Assembly (NCBI GenBank): GCA_024349765.1
Contig: AP026073.1
Location: 1,674,001 to 1,738,000, forward strand
Length of the DNA: 64,000 bases
Direction of reading: 5' to 3'
Source: Streptomyces nigrescens
Lineage (GTDB): Bacteria; Actinomycetota; Actinomycetes; Streptomycetales; Streptomycetaceae
Positions within the stretch are counted from its first letter, which is position 1. Every line of letters begins with the position of its first letter. A program made the position numbers and the translations under genes. Below, piece by piece: positions 52,538-62,233 of the stretch. Under the pieces are notes generated by a model. It ran no database searches. It saw nothing but the letters and a program-made list of their open reading frames with translations, and was not told the DNA's origin.

Positions 52538-52752
52538 CGGGGGAGCTGGGTTGAGGCAACATTCATGAATGGGGAGAGGGGGAGGTGGGGCTCGCCCGGA
52601 CCAGGGCACGGCAGGAGTACGGGCGGCCGCGGAACGGTGGGGTCCGCCGGTGGCGGGAACTGTCCGGTACGGGACCGGGTCATATCCACGGTCGGGAATG
52701 CCGACGGCCGACCGCACGTTGCCGTTCATGAGAACGAGGAGGAGCGGTCACT

Positions 52753-53700
52753 GTGTTGGATCCCCAGGGTTTGTACGAATGGGAGCCGAGCGGGCTCGCG
52801 GAGGTCGAGGCGCTGGCCTCGCGGGACTCGGCCGGACTGGTGCTGCTGTACCACTTCGACGGGTACATCGACGCCGGTGAGACGGGCGACCAGATCGTCC
52901 GGCGGCTGCTGGACGGCTTGCCGCACCGGGTCGTGGCCCGCTTCGACCACGACCGCCTCATCGACTACCGCGCCCGCCGCCCGCTGCTCACCTTCGAGCG
53001 CAACCGCTGGACCGCCTACGAGACGCCGAGCATCGAGCTGAAGCTGGTGCGCGACACCACCGATGCGCCGTTCCTGCTGCTGTCCGGCCCGGAGCCGGAC
53101 GTCGAGTGGGAGCGCTTCGCGGCCGCCGTGAAGGAGATCGTCGAGCGGCTCGGGGTGCGTCTCTCGGTCAACTTCCACGGCATCCCCATGGGCGTCCCGC
53201 ACACCCGCCCGGTCGGCATCACCCCGCACGGCAACCGCACCGACCTGATGCCCGGGCACGCCAGCTTCTTCGACGAGGCCCAGGTCCCGGGAAGCGCGGA
53301 GGCGCTGATCGAATACCGCCTGGCGGAGGCGGGGCACGACGTGCTCGGCGTGGCGGCGCACGTGCCGCACTACATCGCCCGCTCCGCGTATCCGGACGCC
53401 GCGCTGACGGTCCTGGAGGCCGTGACGGCGGCGACCGGCCTGGTGCTGCCGGGCCCGGCGCATGCACTGCGTACGGAGGCGCTGCGCACCCAGGAGGAGA
53501 TCGAGCGGCAGATCTCCGAGGGCGACGAGGAACTGGTCGCGCTGGTCAGCGGGCTGGAGCACCAGTACGACGCGGTGGCCGGTGCCGAGACCCGGGGCAA
53601 CCTGGTGGCCGAACCGGTGGAGCTCCCCTCGGCCGACGAGATCGGGCGGGAATTCGAGCGCTTCCTGGCGGAACGGGAGGGCGACGGCGGGCTCGCCTGA
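52753..53700 (+). CDS. PAC2-family protein (proteasome assembly chaperone-like)
   Basis: Cytoplasmic protein of 315 aa of the PAC2 family, related to archaeal and eukaryotic proteasome assembly chaperones. Characteristic blocks are [21 protein letters not shown] (about 28-48), [54 protein letters not shown] and [20 protein letters not shown]. The helical C-terminus ([23 protein letters not shown]) is usual for the actinobacterial members. GTG at 52753 has AGGAGGAG about 8 bases upstream. A role with the actinobacterial proteasome is suggested by the family name but not shown. Confidence 0.9.
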   Translation: MLDPQGLYEWEPSGLAEVEALASRDSAGLVLLYHFDGYIDAGETGDQIVRRLLDGLPHRVVARFDHDRLIDYRARRPLLTFERNRWTAYETPSIELKLVRDTTDAPFLLLSGPEPDVEWERFAAAVKEIVERLGVRLSVNFHGIPMGVPHTRPVGITPHGNRTDLMPGHASFFDEAQVPGSAEALIEYRLAEAGHDVLGVAAHVPHYIARSAYPDAALTVLEAVTAATGLVLPGPAHALRTEALRTQEEIERQISEGDEELVALVSGLEHQYDAVAGAETRGNLVAEPVELPSADEIGREFERFLAEREGDGGLA

Positions 53701-53820
53701 CGCGGCGCTGCCCCCCGCTCCCTCCCCGTCTCCGGGGCCTCTCGCGGCCGGCTTCGGGCCCTTTCCCGGATGTCGCTTCCCCCGCAGCGTCGCGCGCCGG
53801 GCACCGTATAGCGTGGGCCC

Positions 53821-54411
53821 ATGGTGAAGGTGGGGCTGACCGGCGGTATCGGCGCGGGCAAGAGTGAGGTTTCACGACTGCTGGCGTCGTACGGCGCGGT
53901 CATCGTGGACGCGGACAAGATCGCACGCGAGGTCGTCGAGCCGGGCACGCCCGGACTCGCGGCGGTGGTCGAGGAGTTCGGGGAGGACGTCCTCGCACCG
54001 GACGGCACGCTGGACCGCCCCAAGCTGGGCGGCATCGTGTTCGCCGACCCCGGGAAACTCAAGGCGCTCAATGCGATCGTGCACCCCCTGGTGGGTGCGC
54101 GGTCGGCGGAACTCGAGGCATCGGCAGGCCCGGACGCGGTGGTCGTGCACGACGTACCCCTCCTCACGGAGAACGGCCTGGCGCCGCTCTACGACCTGGT
54201 GGTCGTGATCGACGCCGCCCCCGAAACCCAGCTGGACCGGCTGGTACGGCTGCGCGGCATGGCGGAGGACGAGGCGAAGTCCCGGATGGCCGCCCAGGCC
54301 ACCCGCGAACAACGGCTGGCGATCGCCGACCTGGTCATCGACAACGACGGCCCCCTGGAAGCCCTGGAACCCCAGGTCCGCAAGGTGTGGGAACGCCTCC
54401 GCAACGGTTGA
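53821..54411 (+). CDS. coaE: Dephospho-CoA kinase
   Basis: Last enzyme of coenzyme A synthesis, 196 aa; it phosphorylates the 3'-hydroxyl of dephospho-CoA with ATP. The P loop is [12 protein letters not shown] (about 6-17), the substrate site [19 protein letters not shown], then [25 protein letters not shown] and the lid [37 protein letters not shown] closes the fold. Length is normal; no fused GrpB-like domain, which some actinobacteria carry. The ATG follows a 120-bp gap after the PAC2 gene. Confidence 0.96.
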   Translation: MVKVGLTGGIGAGKSEVSRLLASYGAVIVDADKIAREVVEPGTPGLAAVVEEFGEDVLAPDGTLDRPKLGGIVFADPGKLKALNAIVHPLVGARSAELEASAGPDAVVVHDVPLLTENGLAPLYDLVVVIDAAPETQLDRLVRLRGMAEDEAKSRMAAQATREQRLAIADLVIDNDGPLEALEPQVRKVWERLRNG

Positions 54412-54453
54412 GGCGGCCGAGGGGCGGCCGCCGGGTGGACGAGGTGACGGGTG

Positions 54454-54592
54454 CCGGGCCCGCTGAGTGGCGGGCTCGAGCCCGCAGGGGAATGTGTGCC
54501 CGGGCCGGCTGAGGCGATGGCGTCGGACCAGCAGAGGGAAGCGGTTCCGGGCCGGCTGAGGGCAGCTCCCGGCCCGGCGGGGGAGTGGCTGC
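54454..54592. repeat. Three degenerate tandem units of 46-47 bp
   Basis: CCGGGCCGGCTGAGG occurs at 54500 and 54547 and, with two changes, at 54454, giving units of 46 and 47 bases. Each unit also ends with a G-rich run followed by TGC/TTCC. The block lies between coaE and the cupin gene in otherwise non-coding DNA. Confidence 0.65.
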
Positions 54593-54626
54593 CGGGCTCG
54601 AACGGCCGGGCGATACCCTCGCCGCC

Positions 54627-55079
54627 ATGACTGCTGCTTCCGATCTTGACGCCCAGATCCCGGCCGGCGAGCCCGCGGCCGGGCCGGTGACCGATCCCGC
54701 CTCCTCTCCTTCCACTGCCGAATCGGCGCCTCCCTCCTTCGTCGTGAACATCCCCGGCTTCGCGGACGCCGACCTGGAGCCGGAGCCGCTGGACCCCGCG
54801 CAGATCGTCTCCGGTGCGCCCGAGGTGACGGGGAAGGTGCTGTGGGAGTCCGCCGACGGCCGGCAGATCCGCGGTATCTGGCAGATCACGCCGGGTGTGG
54901 TGACCGACACCGAGGCCAATGAACTGTTCGTCGTCGTCAGCGGACGCGCCACCATCGAGGTCGAAGGCGGCTCGGTCCTCGAGGTGGGCCCCGGCGACGC
55001 CTGCATCCTCCGCGAGGGCGACCGCACCCGCTGGACCGTCCACGAGACGCTCCGCAAGGCGTACCACATCAGCCTCTAG
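54627..55079 (+). CDS. Cupin-domain protein (DUF861/EutQ-like)
   Basis: Protein of about 150 aa. A disordered Ala/Pro/Ser-rich lead of some 40 residues is followed by a small cupin barrel: ADGRQIRGIWQITPGVVTDT, ELFVVVSGRATIEVEGGS and LEVGPGDACILREGDRTRWTVHETLRKAYHI. The Glu/His metal ligands are only partly kept, as in DUF861-type cupins. The role is unknown. ATG at 54627 is the likely start; an in-frame ATG 14 codons upstream lies in the repeat region. Confidence 0.8.
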   Translation: MTAASDLDAQIPAGEPAAGPVTDPASSPSTAESAPPSFVVNIPGFADADLEPEPLDPAQIVSGAPEVTGKVLWESADGRQIRGIWQITPGVVTDTEANELFVVVSGRATIEVEGGSVLEVGPGDACILREGDRTRWTVHETLRKAYHISL

Positions 55080-55270
55080 CGACCCTCGGGCGACATGGAC
55101 CATGGGGGAGGACGGTGGTCCGGCCGCGCGTCCCTGAGGGCTGCCTCGGCCTCCGCCGGATCCGGGGAATGCCATGACCGACAGGGTTGTTGTGGCCCCA
55201 GGTAACGCCGTACGGTCCCTGGCGGACGCATGCCTGCGCCGACAGCGACGCCGGTGGAGAGGAGTAGGTC

Positions 55271-55708
55271 GTGCCCGAGAGCAGCCCCGAGACACATGTC
55301 ATCGACTTCCGTGCTGCGGAGCAGCTGCTGGCCGCCCGCGACCCCCGCGGCGCGATCCGGTTGCTGGACTCGGTCATCAGCGCGCATCCGGAGAACACCG
55401 CGGCTCGCCTGCTGCGCGCCCGTGCCTTTTTCCTCGCCGCTCAACTACGGCCGGCGGAGCTCGAGTTCCAGATCGTGCTGGAGCGTGAGCCCGACAACGC
55501 CTTCGCGCACTTCGCGCTCGCCCGCACCCTGGAGCGCGCCGCCCGCCCTGACGAGGCGCTCCGCCACTTCCGGCTGGCGGCGGCCCTCGACCCCCGCCCG
55601 GAGTTCATCCAGGCGGCCCGCTTCGCCCCGGACGCCACCGGCAACGGTGACCGGGCTCCGAAGGACGCCCCCGACTGGCCGGACGGCGAGGACACAGGAC
55701 CGCAGTAG
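55271..55708 (+). CDS. Tetratricopeptide repeat protein
   Basis: Small TPR protein of 145 aa. Two to three 34-residue helical repeats are visible: AAEQLLAARDPRGAIRLLDSVISAHPENTAARLLRARAFFL, LRPAELEFQIVLEREPDNAFAHFALARTLERA and RPDEALRHFRLAAALDP. It should be a cytoplasmic protein-interaction module. GTG at 55271 follows GGAGAGGAG. The 190-bp gap before it shows no gene. The function is unknown; it is a conserved neighbour of rpsA/coaE in the genus, from memory. Confidence 0.85.
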   Translation: MPESSPETHVIDFRAAEQLLAARDPRGAIRLLDSVISAHPENTAARLLRARAFFLAAQLRPAELEFQIVLEREPDNAFAHFALARTLERAARPDEALRHFRLAAALDPRPEFIQAARFAPDATGNGDRAPKDAPDWPDGEDTGPQ

Positions 55709-55786
55709 GTAGGGATAGCCACCGCGTAGGCAGGACGGCCGGCCGCCGCGTCACGGCCGGCCGCCGCGTCACGTCCAGTCGCCGAG

Positions 55787-56101
55787 TCACGGCCTTCTGC
55801 CGCGGCGGCGGTCCCGGTCGTTGCGTATGCCGAAGACATCGTTCCGGCCGTGGTCGGGCTCGTACGGTGGTACGTCCTTGCCCGGTTGGTAGTGCGGTCC
55901 CTGGCGGATGTGGCGAATGACCATGATCAGGTCCGCGGCTGCCACCATGGCGAGTGCGGCACACGCGGCCGCCCATTCCGGCCGCCCGAAGTCGGCGAAG
56001 GCCACGGCCCCGGCGACGGCCCACAGCAGTCCCCACAGCGCCAGTCCGCAGCGTATTTTCAGCGGGCTGCGCGCCTGTAGGGGCTCATTTCCCGTACGCA
56101 T
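55787..56101 (-). CDS. Small membrane protein, DUF6343-like
   Basis: Protein of 104 aa. The start MRTGNEPLQARSPLKIRCG leads into two membrane segments (LALWGLLWAVAGAVAFADFG and WAAACAALAMVAAADLIMVI) and a conserved IRHIRQGPHYQPGKDVPPYEP tail that should be cytoplasmic. The pattern matches the small DUF6343 family as I recall it. ATG at 56101 has GAGG 5 bases upstream and overlaps the end of the helicase gene by 17 bases, so the two are probably co-transcribed. The function is unknown. Confidence 0.75.
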   Translation of the reverse strand: MRTGNEPLQARSPLKIRCGLALWGLLWAVAGAVAFADFGRPEWAAACAALAMVAAADLIMVIRHIRQGPHYQPGKDVPPYEPDHGRNDVFGIRNDRDRRRGRRP

Positions 56102-57701
56102 CGGCCTCATCTCCCACTTCACCTTCCAGGATCCTCCCGATCCGTGACTCAGTCACTGGTCCTCCGCTCCTTGACAGGTCTTCGTCTTCCTTCGTCGTCT
56201 TGTCCGCGGGGCAAGGCGGGAGGCGGGGATCGCCGGCTGGGTGGCCGTTGATCCAGGACAGTCCGCCGATGTCGAGCTGCGAGCGGGCGCGGGTCACGGC
56301 CACGTACGCCAGGCGCGCCTCGTCGACCTCGATGGGTCCGGGGAGCGGCTGCCCGGTGTCGTCGCACTCGTCGAGGTCATCGGGGCCCGTGAAGTCGTCC
56401 GCGATGCGTACGCTCGGCCACTCGCGGCCCTTGGCCCGATGGGCCGTGGACACCGTCACCTCGGCGGAGTCCTCGGGGGAGAGCCGGTCCAGGGCCTGGA
56501 GTACGGCGTCCGTGCCGTGCTCGTCGACGAGTTCCACCAGCGGCAGGAGGTCCCGTCCGGCCGGATCGAACTCCGCGTACTCGCGCAGCTCGGCCCAGGT
56601 CTCGAAGAGCATCAGCTCCGGATGGCCGGTCCGGCGTCCGGCTTCGAGGTCGTGCACGGCACGCGCCAGGGCGCTCAGGGTCTCGCCGCCGCCCGCGAGG
56701 GCGACCCGGCGGTCCACCTCCAGCTGCCGTATCACCTCCACCATCGCCCCCACGTTGGTCCGGCACAGAATGGCCTCGGGGGAGCGGACCGGGCACAGCT
56801 CCGTCTTCGTGTCCGGGGAGCCTCGGAGCCGGGTCGGCGCGTCGACGATCGCGAGCCAGCGGTTGGCCTCGGCCGCCAGCGCCGGTCCGAAGCGGAAGGA
56901 GTGGGAGAGGGTGAGCTGAATGCCGTCGAAGCCGGTCATCACGTCGCGGGCGCCGCGCCAGCCGTAGATGGCCTGGGCGGAGTCCCCGACCAGCACCAGC
57001 TGGGCGTGGTCGCGCTGTGCGGTGAAGACCTGCTCGACCACGGGGTTGGTGTCCTGGGCCTCGTCCAGCAGCAGGAAGTCGGCCGGGATGACGGGCTCGG
57101 TCAGGGCCCACATCTTCAGGTAGTGGTCGTGCTCGAAGCGGACCACGCCGTGGTCGGGGCGCTGCAGGTCGGCCCAGGCCTTGCGGGCGTACGGCAGGAC
57201 GGCCTCGGCGAGGTAGGCGTGCAGCGGCGGGGATTCGGCGCCGCGCAGGGGCGGGACGTGCCGGGCACGGATCTCGCGGTCGGCCGAGTGGCAGAAGCGG
57301 GTGACGGTGCGCAGGGCTGTATAGGAGAGTGCCTTGTGCGTGACCCTGCGCGTACCGATGCGTAAGGACATGCCGTCCTCGATGCCCAGGGCTGCGCCGG
57401 TGCGCCAGCCCGCTTGCCGTGGGGCGTTCATCCGGGACCGATAGCGCCTGCCCACGGCGGTGTAGGCGAGGGCATGGGCGGTCCCGCAGGCGACCTCGGC
57501 CGGGAAGGTCCGGGCGGCGTGCCGGGCAACGGCTCTGTCGAACGCGATATAGCGGCCGAGCCGGCCCTGGCGTCGCGCGGAGTGCGCGAGCATCGCCGGC
57601 GTCGTCGTCTTGCCGGTGCCGGCACCGGCCTGGATCACGAGGTGGGTGCCGGTCGGAAAGACCTCGGCGGCGGCGCGCTGTTCGGGAGTCGGGGTGTGCA
57701 T
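56085..57701 (-). CDS. Short UvrD-like DNA helicase
   Basis: Superfamily 1 helicase of 538 aa. Motif I is IQAGAGTGKTTTPAMLAHSA (about 22-41), motif II is LLLDEAQDTNP, motif III is LVGDSAQAIYGWRGARD, motif IV lies near LTLSHSFRFG, and the closing motifs are VSTAHRAKGREWPSVRI and LAYVAVTRARSQLDI. At 538 aa it is shorter than UvrD/PcrA (about 720) because the 1B and 2B subdomains are reduced. A DNA-repair or plasmid/phage-related role is possible. It is divergent from the SNF2 helicase operon across a 255-bp gap. Confidence 0.88.
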   Translation of the reverse strand: MHTPTPEQRAAAEVFPTGTHLVIQAGAGTGKTTTPAMLAHSARRQGRLGRYIAFDRAVARHAARTFPAEVACGTAHALAYTAVGRRYRSRMNAPRQAGWRTGAALGIEDGMSLRIGTRRVTHKALSYTALRTVTRFCHSADREIRARHVPPLRGAESPPLHAYLAEAVLPYARKAWADLQRPDHGVVRFEHDHYLKMWALTEPVIPADFLLLDEAQDTNPVVEQVFTAQRDHAQLVLVGDSAQAIYGWRGARDVMTGFDGIQLTLSHSFRFGPALAAEANRWLAIVDAPTRLRGSPDTKTELCPVRSPEAILCRTNVGAMVEVIRQLEVDRRVALAGGGETLSALARAVHDLEAGRRTGHPELMLFETWAELREYAEFDPAGRDLLPLVELVDEHGTDAVLQALDRLSPEDSAEVTVSTAHRAKGREWPSVRIADDFTGPDDLDECDDTGQPLPGPIEVDEARLAYVAVTRARSQLDIGGLSWINGHPAGDPRLPPCPADKTTKEDEDLSRSGGPVTESRIGRILEGEVGDEADAYGK

Positions 57702-57770
57702 CGGGCTGCCTTTCGGTGTGAGGTGGGGGCGGAGACGGGAGGTCCCCGCCCGCCGATCGACATCGCTCGA

Positions 57771-57783
57771 TCACTGAGAGTGA
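57771..57783. promoter_or_regulatory. Small dyad between divergent helicase genes
   Basis: TCACT-GAG-AGTGA is a perfect 5-bp dyad, 70 bases before the UvrD-like start and 174 bases before the SNF2 start. It sits in the AT-richer part of the gap (57770-57850), where both promoters must lie. It may be an operator; support is weak. Confidence 0.3.
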
Positions 57784-57956
57784 CGATGTAACTGACTGTA
57801 GCCGATTTCGGCGGATCCGCGACGAATTTTTTTCTGCCTGTGGATAACTCAGCCGCCCGGCGCCTGCCACCCGCCGCCGGCCGGCGGCGTTGTCAGTGCC
57901 GTCTGCTTTCATCGGGAGACGGCAGGAGCCGGAGGATTCGGACGTCAGGAGAGGGC

Positions 57957-60812
57957 ATGAGCGAGCGGTGGGATGACGGCGGGTATGCCGCCGCGGCCTG
58001 CTGTGCCGCGGTCTTCGTGCCCGCGCAGCCGCCCCGCGCCGGACGGATCGCGCTCTGGCGCCCCGACGGCGGGGCGCTCCCCGAGCCCGGCACCGGTGCA
58101 CGCGACGACGGCGCGCAGCAGACGGGCGCGGAGGTGACGCAGCTGACCGTGGCCCGCCGTCATGGCAGCGGCGCCCGGGCGCGCACGGTTCCGGCCGTGC
58201 TGCTGCCGCTGGCCGAGGCCGTCCCCCTGCTCGTCCGCGCCCGGCACGATCCGGCCGCCGACCCCGCCGTCGCCTGTTGGGGGGCCGCCACCCTGCACGC
58301 GCTGCATCTCGCCGCGCGCGGGCGGCTGCTGCCCGGGCTGACGCCCGAGGGCACCGACGCCTGGCGGGCCGGCCCGCTCGACCCGGACGACATCGCGCAC
58401 CTCCGGGCGATCGCCGCCGCCATGCCGGCCGAGGCCTACGCCGTCCCCCTCCCCGGCAGCCGCCCGCTGCAACTGCACGACCCCGCAGACCTGGTGCGGC
58501 GCTATGTGGACGCCGTGGTGGACGCGCTGCCCCGTACCCCGGCCGCCGAGCTGGTGGCCGGCGCTCCGTTCGCCGCGTACACACCGCAGCGCCTCCCCGG
58601 TGCGCGCGACTGGGCCGCCGAGGTCGCGGCCGGCGTCGATGCGGGGGTGCGGCTGTCCCTGCGCCTCGATCTCGCGCCGGACCGGCTCTTCGACGTCACG
58701 GGTGACGGCGAAGAGGACGGCGAGGGGAGCGCGGCGGTGGTGCTGCAGGTGCAGAGCCTCACGGACCCGACGCTGATCGCCGACGCCCGGCAGTTGTGGG
58801 ACGGCGCGGGCCCCGACCACTTCGGTCCGCGCTCCCGCGTCGACACCTTGCTCGCGCTGCGCCGTGCCGCCCGGGTCTGGGCCCCGCTGACCCGCCTCCT
58901 GGAGCGGCCGGTCCCCGATGTCCTCCCCCTGGGGGAGGACGAGTTGTACGAGCTGCTGGGGGATGCCGCGCCCCGGCTCGGCGCCGCGGGCGTCGCCGTC
59001 CACTGGCCCCGGGAACTGGCCCGCGGGCTGACCGCGGCCGCGGTGCTGCGCCCGGCGCCGGGCTCCGCCGCGGACGGCTTCGGGTTCTTCGACACCGGCC
59101 AACTGCTGCAATTCCGCTGGCAGCTGGCGATGGACGAACTCCCGCTGACCGAGGCCGAAATGGACGAACTCGCCGAGGCGCACCGCCCCGTCGTCCGGCT
59201 GCGCGACCAGTGGGTCCTGGTGGACCCCGGGCTCGTGCGCAAGGCCCGCAAGCGGGAACTGGGCTATCTGGAGCCGGCCGACGCCCTCGCCGCGACGCTC
59301 AACGGCACCGCCGAGGTGGACGGGGAGCAGGTCGAGGTGGTGCCGCTGGGGGCACTCGCCGCGCTGCGCGGCCGCCTCACCTCCGAAGCGCGCCTGCTGC
59401 CCCAGCCGTCCGGACTGCGCGCGACCCTGCGCGACTACCAACTACGGGGCATGGCCTGGCTCGACACCATGACCTCCCTCGGCCTCGGCGGCTGCCTGGC
59501 CGACGACATGGGCCTGGGCAAGACCATCACCGTCATCGCCCTCCATCTGCACCGGAGCCCCACCGACCCGGTCCTGGTGGTCTGCCCGGCCTCCCTCCTC
59601 GGCAACTGGCAGCGCGAGATCGAGCGCTTCGCCCCCGGCACGCCCGTACGGCGCTTCCACGGCACCGGCCGCAGCCTGGACGGCCTGACGGGCGGCTTCG
59701 TGCTGACGACGTACGGCACGATGCGCAGCAGCGCCGCCGAACTGGCCGCCCGGCGCTGGGCCTGGGTCGTCGCCGATGAGGCGCAGCACGTGAAGAATCC
59801 CCGCTCGTCCACGGCCAAGGCGCTGCGCGACATCAAGGCGCCGGCCCGGATCGCCCTCACGGGCACCCCGGTCGAGAACAACCTCTCCGAGCTGTGGGCG
59901 CTCCTCGACTGGACCACGCCCGGCCTGCTCGGACGGCTGAAGACGTTCCGGGCCCTGCACGCCCGCGAGGTCGAGGGCGGTCAGGACCCGGAGGCCGCCG
60001 AGCGACTGGCCAGGCTGGTGCGCCCGTTCGTCCTGCGCCGCAAGAAGTCCGACCCGGGGATCGCCCCCGAGCTCCCGCCCAAGACGGAGACGGACCACCC
60101 GGTCGCCCTCGGACGCGAACAGGCCGCCCTGTACCAGGCCGTGGTCCGCGAGACCCTCGCCCGGATCGAGACCGCCGAGGGCATCGCCCGCCGCGGCCTG
60201 GTCATGAAGCTGCTCACGGCCCTCAAGCAGATCTGCAACCACCCCGCGCAGTACCTCAAGGAGACCGCCCCGGGCCTGGCCGCCCGCTCCGGGAAGCTCG
60301 AACTCCTCGACGAGCTCCTGGAGACGATCCTCGCCGAGGGCGGCTCCACCCTGGTCTTCACCCAGTACGTGAGCATGGCCCGGCTCCTCGAACGCCATCT
60401 GGCCGCCCGCGGCATCCCCGCCCAGCTGCTGCACGGCGGAACGCCCGTCGCCGAACGGGAGAAGATGGTCGACCGGTTCCAGTCGGGGCACGCCCCGGTC
60501 TTCCTGCTGTCCTTGAAGGCGGCGGGCACCGGCCTCAACCTGACCCGCGCCGGACATGTGATCCACTACGACCGCTGGTGGAATCCGGCGGTGGAGGAGC
60601 AGGCCACCGACCGCGCCTACCGCATCGGCCAGACCCAGCCGGTGCAGGTCCACCGCCTGATCACCGAAGGCACCGTCGAGGACAACATCGCCCAACTCCT
60701 CGCCGCCAAAAGGGCGCTCGCCGACGCCGTGCTCTCGGGAGGGGAGACCGCGCTCACCGAACTCTCCGACGCCGAGCTGGCCGATCTCGTCTCCCTGAGG
60801 AGGGCCGCATGA
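57957..60812 (+). CDS. SNF2-family DEAD/DEAH helicase
   Basis: Large ATPase of 951 aa that probably translocates on duplex DNA. Residues 1-480 are an SNF2-associated region with no recognised motif except a few conserved strands. The Swi2/Snf2 core starts with LRDYQLRGMAWLDTM and motif I LADDMGLGKTITVIAL (about 517), then motif II VVADEAQHVKN (about 607), motif III LTGTPVENNLSELWALL, motif V FLLSLKAAGTGLNLTRA and motif VI DRAYRIGQTQPVQVHRL. AGGAGAGG precedes the ATG. Its TGA overlaps the ATG of the SWIM gene by 4 bases. The pair probably acts together. Confidence 0.93.
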   Translation: MSERWDDGGYAAAACCAAVFVPAQPPRAGRIALWRPDGGALPEPGTGARDDGAQQTGAEVTQLTVARRHGSGARARTVPAVLLPLAEAVPLLVRARHDPAADPAVACWGAATLHALHLAARGRLLPGLTPEGTDAWRAGPLDPDDIAHLRAIAAAMPAEAYAVPLPGSRPLQLHDPADLVRRYVDAVVDALPRTPAAELVAGAPFAAYTPQRLPGARDWAAEVAAGVDAGVRLSLRLDLAPDRLFDVTGDGEEDGEGSAAVVLQVQSLTDPTLIADARQLWDGAGPDHFGPRSRVDTLLALRRAARVWAPLTRLLERPVPDVLPLGEDELYELLGDAAPRLGAAGVAVHWPRELARGLTAAAVLRPAPGSAADGFGFFDTGQLLQFRWQLAMDELPLTEAEMDELAEAHRPVVRLRDQWVLVDPGLVRKARKRELGYLEPADALAATLNGTAEVDGEQVEVVPLGALAALRGRLTSEARLLPQPSGLRATLRDYQLRGMAWLDTMTSLGLGGCLADDMGLGKTITVIALHLHRSPTDPVLVVCPASLLGNWQREIERFAPGTPVRRFHGTGRSLDGLTGGFVLTTYGTMRSSAAELAARRWAWVVADEAQHVKNPRSSTAKALRDIKAPARIALTGTPVENNLSELWALLDWTTPGLLGRLKTFRALHAREVEGGQDPEAAERLARLVRPFVLRRKKSDPGIAPELPPKTETDHPVALGREQAALYQAVVRETLARIETAEGIARRGLVMKLLTALKQICNHPAQYLKETAPGLAARSGKLELLDELLETILAEGGSTLVFTQYVSMARLLERHLAARGIPAQLLHGGTPVAEREKMVDRFQSGHAPVFLLSLKAAGTGLNLTRAGHVIHYDRWWNPAVEEQATDRAYRIGQTQPVQVHRLITEGTVEDNIAQLLAAKRALADAVLSGGETALTELSDAELADLVSLRRAA

Positions 60813-62233
60813 TCCCCCGCCGCCCCTCGGGGCGCGCCGCCGCCGCGGACCGGCTGGCCCGCGCCGACCGTACACGCACCTTCCCGCCCCTGCCGCCCCG
60901 GCCCGGCGCCCGGGGCCTGTTCGCCGAGTCCTGGTGGGGCAGCGCCTGGCTGGACGCACTGGAGACCACCGCGCTCGACAGCGCCCGGCTCGCCCGCGGC
61001 CGGACCTACGCCCGCGACGGCCACGTCGACACCATCAACGTCACCCCGGGCCGCATCCTCGCCACCGTACGGGGCAGCAGGCCCCGCCCCTACAGCGCCG
61101 AGATCCGCCTGCGCACCCTCAGCGACCACGAATGGGACGGCCTCCTGGACGCCGTCGCCGCGGAACCGGACCAACTCGCCGCCCTGCTGGCCAAAAAGCT
61201 CCCGCGGACCCTGGCCGAGGGCGAAGTGCGTCTCCTACCCGGGCCGGGCGACCTCGTCCCCCGCTGCTCGTGCCCCGACCACGGCAGGCCCTGCAAACAC
61301 GCCGCCGCCCTCTGCTTCCAGGTCGCCAGGCTCCTGGACGCCGACCCGTTCGTGCTGCTGCTGATGCGCGGCCGCGGCGAGCGCGAACTCCTCGACGCGC
61401 TCGCCCGCCGTAACACCGCCCTCACCGCCGGGGAGGCGCGCACCCGGACACCGGACGGTACGGCACCGCCCACCAGGAGGAGTGAGGCCGCGGACCCGGC
61501 GCCGCCCGGGTCCACCGGAGCCGCTCCCGAAGCCCCGGACGCACCCGCGCCGGGGTCGCCCGCGCCGCGCCCCGTCCTCGCCCGCGCCGCCCTCGCCGAC
61601 CGCCACCGCCCGGCCCTTCCGCCGCCCCTGCCCGCCCCGCCGCAGCCCGGCCGGCCGCACGCCCTCCCCGAGGGCGAAGGCCTGCCTTTCGACCCCGCCA
61701 CCCTCGAACTGCTCGCCGCCGACGCCGCGGCCCGCGCCCACGCCTGCCTCACCACCGCTGCTGACCCCGGCGGACGGCCGGCCCCCAGCGGCCCGTTCCC
61801 GGACCTCCCGCCCTGGGAGGACGCCGTACGCCTCGCCGCCACGGCCCACCCCACCGCCGGACTGACCTCCGCCACCCGCACCCTCTACCGCGATCTCGCC
61901 GCGGCGACCGGACGGACGCCGACGGACGTGGCCCGCTCCGTCGCCGCCTGGCGCCAGGGCGGACCCGAAGGACTCGCCCTCCTCCACGCCACCTGGAACC
62001 CCCCGGCCGGCGACTTCGACCGGGCCCGCAGCGCCCTCCGCGCCGCGGACCTCCCGGCCCTCCGCCCGCGCCACAACCACCTCACCGACCCGGCGCGCGG
62101 CCTCCAGCTCCGCTTCGGCCACGACCACCGCTGGTACCCGTACGAATCCGAACCGGACGCCGAGGACTGGTGGCCCGCCGGCCCCGCCGACCCCGACCCC
62201 GTAGGCGCCCTCACCACCCTGCTCGCACGATGA
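60809..62233 (+). CDS. SWIM zinc-finger protein
   Basis: Protein of 474 aa. The SWIM motif CSCPDHGRPCKHAAAL (about 153-168) has the CxCx(n)CxH zinc ligands that bind DNA or proteins. Before it lie FAESWWGSAWLDALE and RTYARDGHVDTINVTPGRILATVRGSR, the standard lead of SWIM proteins that partner SNF2 helicases. A Pro/Ala-rich linker follows, then a helical C-terminal region (about 280-474) with LYRDLAAATGRTPTDVARSVAAWRQGGPEGLALL. It is coupled to the SNF2 gene upstream and to the helicase-associated gene downstream by ATGA overlaps. Confidence 0.9.
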   Translation: MIPRRPSGRAAAADRLARADRTRTFPPLPPRPGARGLFAESWWGSAWLDALETTALDSARLARGRTYARDGHVDTINVTPGRILATVRGSRPRPYSAEIRLRTLSDHEWDGLLDAVAAEPDQLAALLAKKLPRTLAEGEVRLLPGPGDLVPRCSCPDHGRPCKHAAALCFQVARLLDADPFVLLLMRGRGERELLDALARRNTALTAGEARTRTPDGTAPPTRRSEAADPAPPGSTGAAPEAPDAPAPGSPAPRPVLARAALADRHRPALPPPLPAPPQPGRPHALPEGEGLPFDPATLELLAADAAARAHACLTTAADPGGRPAPSGPFPDLPPWEDAVRLAATAHPTAGLTSATRTLYRDLAAATGRTPTDVARSVAAWRQGGPEGLALLHATWNPPAGDFDRARSALRAADLPALRPRHNHLTDPARGLQLRFGHDHRWYPYESEPDAEDWWPAGPADPDPVGALTTLLAR

